A stretch of DNA of 64,000 nt. It comes from Apiospora phragmitis. Taxonomy: Eukaryota > Ascomycota > Sordariomycetes > Amphisphaeriales > Apiosporaceae. The stretch covers positions 372,001 through 436,000 of the forward strand of contig JAQQWL010000009.1 in NCBI GenBank assembly GCA_038363925.1, in the 5' to 3' direction. A program made the position numbers and the translations under genes. Shown here one piece after another: positions 58,801 through 64,000 of the stretch (within the stretch, counting starts at the first letter, position 1; every line of letters starts with the position of its first letter). Under the pieces are notes generated by a model. The model worked only from the letters and a program-made list of their open reading frames with translations. It did not search any database and was not told where the DNA came from.

Positions 58801-59225
58801 GCGCGGCGCGTGTCCTCGATTGGCTCTTTGTCAGGGTTCGGTTCGCCTCCAGCAAGCCGACGAGCGCCTACACCGGCCCGCTGGCGTCGGCCACGAACGG
58901 CATCAGCCGGCTGCGCCGCGGCAGCGCCGAGCGGCGTAGGAGTCCGCCCATTACGTGCTCGCCGCAAGACATGAGCCAGGGCAGTAGGGATAGGGCCTTT
59001 ACGCCCGGCCAGGCGCGGCGGATGGGGTTCAGCAGCAGCCTCCGGGGTGGTGGTGGCGGCAGCAGTCCCGCGAGCAGCGAGAAGTCGACCGCCGGGGGCC
59101 GAGGCAGCAAGGAGCGGGAGGCGGCCGGCCTCAGCAATGCCCGGAACAGCCGTAGGATCACTATTGGTGGCTCTTCGATGCTGGCGGGCGGGGCGCGCAA
59201 GGATTGGGGGTTGGTTTGGCGGTGA
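55900..59225 (+). CDS. Kinesin-8 (Kip3/Klp5-6-type) motor protein
   Basis: Plus-end-directed microtubule motor and depolymerase controlling spindle and cytoplasmic microtubule length. Exon 1 is 55,900-55,942 ([14 protein letters not shown]), intron 55,943-56,022, exon 2 is 56,023-56,182, intron 56,183-56,240, exon 3 from 56,241. Visible: [14 protein letters not shown], the kinesin-8 segment [14 protein letters not shown]-loop [15 protein letters not shown], switch [10 protein letters not shown], switch [33 protein letters not shown] and the neck-linker region [17 protein letters not shown]; a coiled coil follows, and a Ser/Pro/Arg-rich tail ending [10 protein letters not shown]. The frame breaks at about 56,764, 58,052, 58,560, 58,690, 58,785 and 58,855; five of these need only one extra base, mostly a C in a C run. 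A conserved motor with such scattered slips suggests sequence error. The stop is at 59,223. Confidence 0.9.
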
Positions 59226-60125
59226 CGGGGAGGGGGATGTTAATGGCTGAAACGTTTGGGTGTTTTTGGTCTTTTCGGTGTGCATTCTTGAAAGTGTCTA
59301 TTCTTTCGACCTGCACAGATTGAATCGATGGATGGAATGGTCTGTCTTTTCCCCTTCCTCACTCAAGGTTAGAGAGAAATGGTTGGTTGGTGTTGGAACT
59401 TGCATGGAGTTGCCGGCTTTTCTATACTTTGTTCTTTGTCCGTTCCCCCAGGCAGGGCCCTCTCACGTGCTTCTCCGCCGTGGGCAGGAGCAATATCGCA
59501 GATACTGCTGATTGTCGTCGTCGTCGACGACTTAATTGGCGTTGTTGTGCGGATGCCACGTCCATCGTGGTTTGTTTTCTTTTTTGTACTACTACTCCCT
59601 GTACACACAAATATTCTCACGCTTGAGGTCTGTCTTTTGCTCACCCGCCCGCCACTGCGCGGTTGGGTTGGGGCTTGGCGAAGATGAAAAAGGCTTTTCA
59701 CGTTTCGTACGATAATGGCATATGATATATTGCTCGCTTTTGGAAATGTTTGTCTATTTGGTGTGTGTGCTCGTATTATTTCGCGGTGGTTTGTGTGATT
59801 GTTGTTCGTATGTTGTGCGTGTATTACTGTTCTCGTCAGCTCAACTCACTTGTACTTGCAAAAGGCGACTGCGATTCGGGGGACGGAACAGACGATGAAC
59901 GAAAACCAGGTAAACATTGTACATGATGATGATTGGCCCATCCATCCTACCGAAACGCCATGTATGTGGCTCCTCCTAACTGATGATGAGCGTAAATGAT
60001 GCATGGTAGACTTTCCTGGCCTTGGGAATGTTTCTTCGACATCGTATTTTTACAATAACAACATGCGACGACTGATACCCACTCTCTGTACTATCATCAC
60101 ATCTCCATCAATTCATCATTTCACA
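59226..60125. other. Intergenic region between convergent genes
   Basis: 3' flanks of the kinesin and Rtc1/WDR24 genes. A short GTCGTC/GACGAC palindrome lies at 59,515-59,531. No gene seen. Confidence 0.5.
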
Positions 60126-63100
60126 TCAGCATCCCATCCTCCCTTCTACCTCCCACGCCCATCCTCCGTAACCCCTCCAAACTTGACACTCTTCCTCCCT
60201 CTCGCGATCCGTACGGTCCGACTTGGGAGCGGTATTGTTGGCACCAGACCCAGACCCAGCCCCATGCGCCGTCGCGGGCGCCGACTCAGCATTGTTGTGG
60301 CTGTTGCTGATGCTGTTGGCACTGGTATTGCTGAAAGCCGACGCGAGATGACTGCTCATGCGCCCGGGACTGGAACTGAGCACGCTCATGATGCCGCCGC
60401 CCGTCGATCGGTTGCCGTTTTGATAGCCTGATGATAACCGGTCCGGTTCGTTTTCTCTCCGCTCCCCCCACTTCCTGTTCCTCCCGTTCCTCCCGGCCAA
60501 TGCCCGCGAGCGCTAGCGCCTCCCGCACGCCCTCGACAGCGCGGCTCTGCGACACCTCGACGATATCACTGCGCACCCCGCCAACGACAGCAGGCGCCGA
60601 TCCGGCATACGGCTCAAACGCGACCGCGCCCGCCGCCGCCGTGCTATGCCGCCGCGACGACGCCGTAGACGAGGCCACGGTGCCAGCAAGTTCCCTCCGC
60701 TACTGGTACTAGCTTGCTGCTGCTGATGCCTCTGGTGGAGCGCCGCCGAGGAAGCCGAAGCCGCCAACGGGGTACCCGCGCGCGTCTGTTCCTGACGGCG
60801 CGGCCGAGCTCCTCGGCCTTGGCCATGCTCGTCTCGTTGCGCCACTTGCCGGGCAGGCAGGCGTGGCCGCAGCCGTCGAGGGGCAGCAGCCGTCGCTGTA
60901 GGTTTCGGGCACGGCCGAGTCGTGCGACTGCAGCAGGGACATGAAGTTAGGAGGAGGGTTATTATTATGGCCACCATCACGACCACCGGGTGTAGACGCG
61001 CCGCTAATGGTACCTGCGCGCTGCCTGATAGGTGTTGCCGTGGTTGGGCGGCGGCGTTGCAGGAGGAGCTGGTGTCGTCACGGGCGCGTGCCAGCCCTGG
61101 ATACAGGTAGCGTGCCCCCCGTGCGCGCACCCGGGACAGTACCACCAAGTCGCTAGCACGGCATCGTCACCCCCTCCGCCCCAGCCGCCGAGCGCGCCAG
61201 CGCCTCCGCCATCGGGACCGGCGTCATTGCCGCCGCCGTAGCGTCGCGGTGCCCGCAGATGGCGCAGGGTGCCATGGTCGCGCGGCAACGCTCGCACTTC
61301 CAGACAGCATTCGCCGCCGCCGTCTCAGAGCGGTCGATCTCGCGCGGCTTGTGGCACTGCGAGCACGTGAAGCCGACGTTGACGCGCTGCTGCGCGCGGT
61401 TGAAGATGGCCGTGTAGTTGTCGCCCCACACGTCGACGCCATTCGGCCAGTCGCGCACGCAGAGGTTGCGCAGCAGCGCGGCCTCGACGAAGAGGCGCTG
61501 GTCATGAGGCGGCTGTGGTGGTGCGACAGCACGGCCGCGGCCTGGCCCGGGTCGATGACGTCGTCGGGGACGAGGGGCTTTAACAACAACACCATCGCGG
61601 ACGCGTGGAGCGCCGAGTGCTGCGCCTCGAACGCGAGTGCCCGCGCGAGCAGCTTGTACGGGTCGAGCGGGGGTAAGACTGTACGAGTCTTGGCGTTGGC
61701 AGCGTCGGCGAGCAGGGGGAAGGGGAAGTCGGGGTCGTCCGGCCATGGCATGAAGTCCGTCTCGATGACGGTTTTGGAGGTTTGCTCTTCCGGCCTGCCG
61801 AGCGCAACGCGTTCGTTAGACGTCTTGCGGGGGGACATGGATCGCATGACTTCCAATCTCGGAGCGGGATGCTCGATTGGGTGCTGCGATGCCTCGTGGG
61901 TTATCTGAGGAGAGTAGTCGCTCTCAAGGCTATCCGCCGTCGTCTGGGAGATCATGAAGATCTCGCCGAGGTCACTCGAGTCCTGCCGGACAGGTGCACG
62001 GGGAAGTGAATGCTTCTTTTGATCCGGGGAAGCCTCCAGTTGCCGGCCTCGTATGCGGCTTTCATACTCCTCTTCGGGCGTGGAACGAGAACCAGAACCA
62101 GAACCAGAACCACTCTTTGATTCCGGGTGCCCTGTTGAAGCTGGCGGCGGGATAGGTGGATAAGACGAATTTGACACACTTGCCTCGTGGCTTGTATCTG
62201 ACATGAGAAGAGTATGGGCAAAAACTCTCGTCGGAATCCTGGCGGCCCACCGTCATGCGTTGCCTACTATTTGAAGTTTTCGGCGGCATATTCCAGCAAT
62301 AATGGCTTTCTCTTCCTGGGCATATCTATGGCTTTCGGCAGCACGTCCACAGCCTCCATATCGTAGAAATCATAGCCTTCGGTGCTGGAAATCTGACTGT
62401 CATGCGAGACTTCTGATAACGGTGCGGAATCAAGGCGTTTCCGCCCACCCGCCTGCGCTCGGCATATGCCGAGTTAATCAGGTTGGAGTTCAGGTTCGGA
62501 GGAAGAGTAAAGCTCCCTACCTCCTGAACTGGCGTCAGCATTTGGCCAGATGACCGGAACTGATGTGGGTCTTCCGGAGCGCCTTCATCAGCCGGTCGAG
62601 CTAGCGGTGTAGCGGCATTCGATTCACTATCAATCTCCTCGGTTAAGAGATATTTCTTTAGTGTCTGTCGGCTTTCCACTGAGGAGACCGACGGCGCTCT
62701 TCTCGGTGAGGACTCGCTGCTGACTTTTAGTTGCGGCAGGGACCCATACTTGGGTAGGTTGGCTTTCGAGTCTGACTTCTCAAGGAGACCATTCGGCTTT
62801 GAGTTCTTACGTCGTGTCGTTCGCATCTCCAGATGGTATTCAGACCTCCGGGTGAGCAGCAAGTCCACTGCGTATGCCAATATCCTCCATGTTTGGGCAA
62901 GTCGAAACTGGCTAACTGTCTCGGCTGCTCGAGCATAGTGATCCATAATACCTGCGGACCCTTTCATTGAGAGGCCGTTTGTTGTCTTCATCCAAGGGAG
63001 ACCCTTTTCCAGGGCTTCGAGGTAATGAGACGCGAGATACTGATATATGGCTGTTTTCGAAGCTACCGGGACGTGCCCAATCGCCATGATTTGTTGAGGT

Positions 63101-64000
63101 TTGAAGGTTCCTGTCAAGTTGATAGCCTGCTCTAGTGAGATGATGGGCTCTTCCGTACCAGTGCCAGAAGGAGGGGTGGTACTGTAAGGCTGTGTGGAGC
63201 GTACGTGAGGCCTCCGTCTTCTGCCGCCACGCTTTCGAGGGCCGAGAAAACTGCCGACCACGTCGTCTTCCGAGTCGCTTCGGCTTACTCAGCATCTGAC
63301 CAGAAGGGCTGGAACTAAAGAGGAGGTGACTTCGGGTACAGCCGTTGTTGGACGCGGTCTCGGGGGATGTGCTCTTTCTTCAAGCATCATGACTACATCA
63401 CCAGATGGAGAAAAGTCGACACTCGAGAGAGGTTGCCTATCCATGACCTTGGGAGCGAACGCAACGTCGCACTGAGAGAAGAGCCCATCTAGACCGGCAG
63501 TCCAGAGGAGGTCTTGATCATGCCAGAGCAGGGCGCTCGGAGAAATGTCGAACCGGTCAATTTCCTTGTACGGCATCGTGGGACGGCCAAGGTCCCAGAT
63601 ATGCACACCGGAAATGCCATACTTTTTGCCGTGGCCACTGTCTCCGTATGATACCGCAACCTGGGCCGCTCGCTTTCCCTGTGCCGTAGCAGACCATAGC
63701 GGCGGTCGCCACGAGAACAACACTGACAGGCGCTGGTGCTGAAATCGTCCATCTTGGCTTCTGCTTCCTTTCGCGGTGGTAGATATATCCCAAAAGTGGC
63801 ATTTTCTGTCGAAGCCGCCGCTGATCAGGTGGTTTCCGTCAGGGTGCCACGAGATAGATGATGTCCCCCGCGGCGATGCATGGGCATTAATCTTCAAAAG
63901 CGGCGCATTGGCTTTCTTGACATCCCATTTCAAGATGGCTCCCGAGTCCGTGGCGCATGCAAAGATGAAGCCGTCCTTAGGGCACCATTTGATATCCCGA
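60126..64000 (-). CDS. Rtc1/WDR24-like SEA (GATOR2) complex subunit, runs off right edge
   Basis: WD40 protein with a C-terminal RING-type zinc finger, part of the vacuolar SEACAT/GATOR2 complex that activates TORC1 signalling. WD40 part (64,000-63,300): DIKWCPKDGFIFACATDSGA, then SISWHPDGNHLISGGFDRKC, VAVSYGDSGHGKKYGISGVH and LGRPTMPYKEIDRFDISPSA. Middle: DDVVGSFLGPRKRGGRRRRP-like linker, EEPIISLEQAINLTGTFKPQ helices, Ser-rich disordered region (QDSDESF). C-terminal: FVEAALLRNLCVRDWPNGVD, then FTCSQCHKPREI, CERCRATMAPCAICGH, WYCPGCAHGGHATCIQGWH and GCGHACLPGKWRNETSMAKA. The frame slips near 63,290, 62,320, 61,500, 61,130, 60,875 and 60,450; several need one extra C in a C run. The end at 60,126 (EVEGRMGC) is the best fit but uncertain. 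N-terminus lies beyond the window. Confidence 0.88.

Overview
The window reads as a filamentous ascomycete (Pezizomycotina, probably Sordariomycetes). Introns are short (58-102 nt) with GT..AG ends, most with a CTAAC/CTGAC-type branch site. The genes include fungal secreted glycoside hydrolases, a fungal rhodopsin-domain membrane protein, a kinesin-8 and an Rtc1/WDR24 protein. The centre is a 33.6-kb AT-rich block with the signature of repeat-induced point mutation (RIP): CpA/TpG almost gone, C kept mainly in CpG, TpA very abundant. The species cannot be named from this alone.

Left flank (1-16,085): the 5' part of a GH115 alpha-glucuronidase gene (runs off the left edge), a rhodopsin-like 7-TM gene, a small cysteine-rich secreted protein, two unidentified gene remnants, an NADP-type aldo-keto reductase, a GH10 xylanase, and a 3' fragment of an NAD(P)-binding oxidoreductase gene that carries a TGG-to-TGA-type stop close to the RIP block. 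The GH115 and GH10 enzymes both act on glucuronoxylan.

Centre (16,085-49,690): a graveyard of RIP-degraded LTR retrotransposons. Three Ty3/Gypsy chromovirus copies are nested inside one another, each with its own 5-bp target-site duplication: outer 25,620-49,431 (ACGAG), middle 27,752-44,290 (TCGCT), inner 30,276-38,560 (AAAAA). Two solo LTRs lie inside this nest: 31,884-32,511 (TSD CTAAT, essentially free of RIP) and 39,919-40,556 (TSD TTAAC, RIPed only in part). Further left is a fourth copy (18,161-24,630) with a solo LTR inside it (23,210-23,848, TSD TCGCT) and a reversed LTR (about 16,690-17,859). A separate miniature element with roughly 130-bp LTRs, TRIM-like and under 500 bp, occurs three times, two with clear TSDs. 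An antisense coiled-coil ORF sits between pol and the 3' LTR of the chromovirus copies.

Right flank (49,690-64,000): an alpha/beta-hydrolase pseudogene that has lost its 5' end at the island border, a possible small secreted protein, a fragmented gene coding for a tandem tryptophan-repeat protein, a kinesin-8 (Kip3-type) gene and, convergent with it, an Rtc1/WDR24 gene (SEA/GATOR2 complex) that runs off the right edge.

Many conserved genes carry single-base frameshifts that an extra C in a short C run would resolve, on both strands. This looks more like a base-level assembly artefact than real decay, and reading frames in this window should be treated accordingly.
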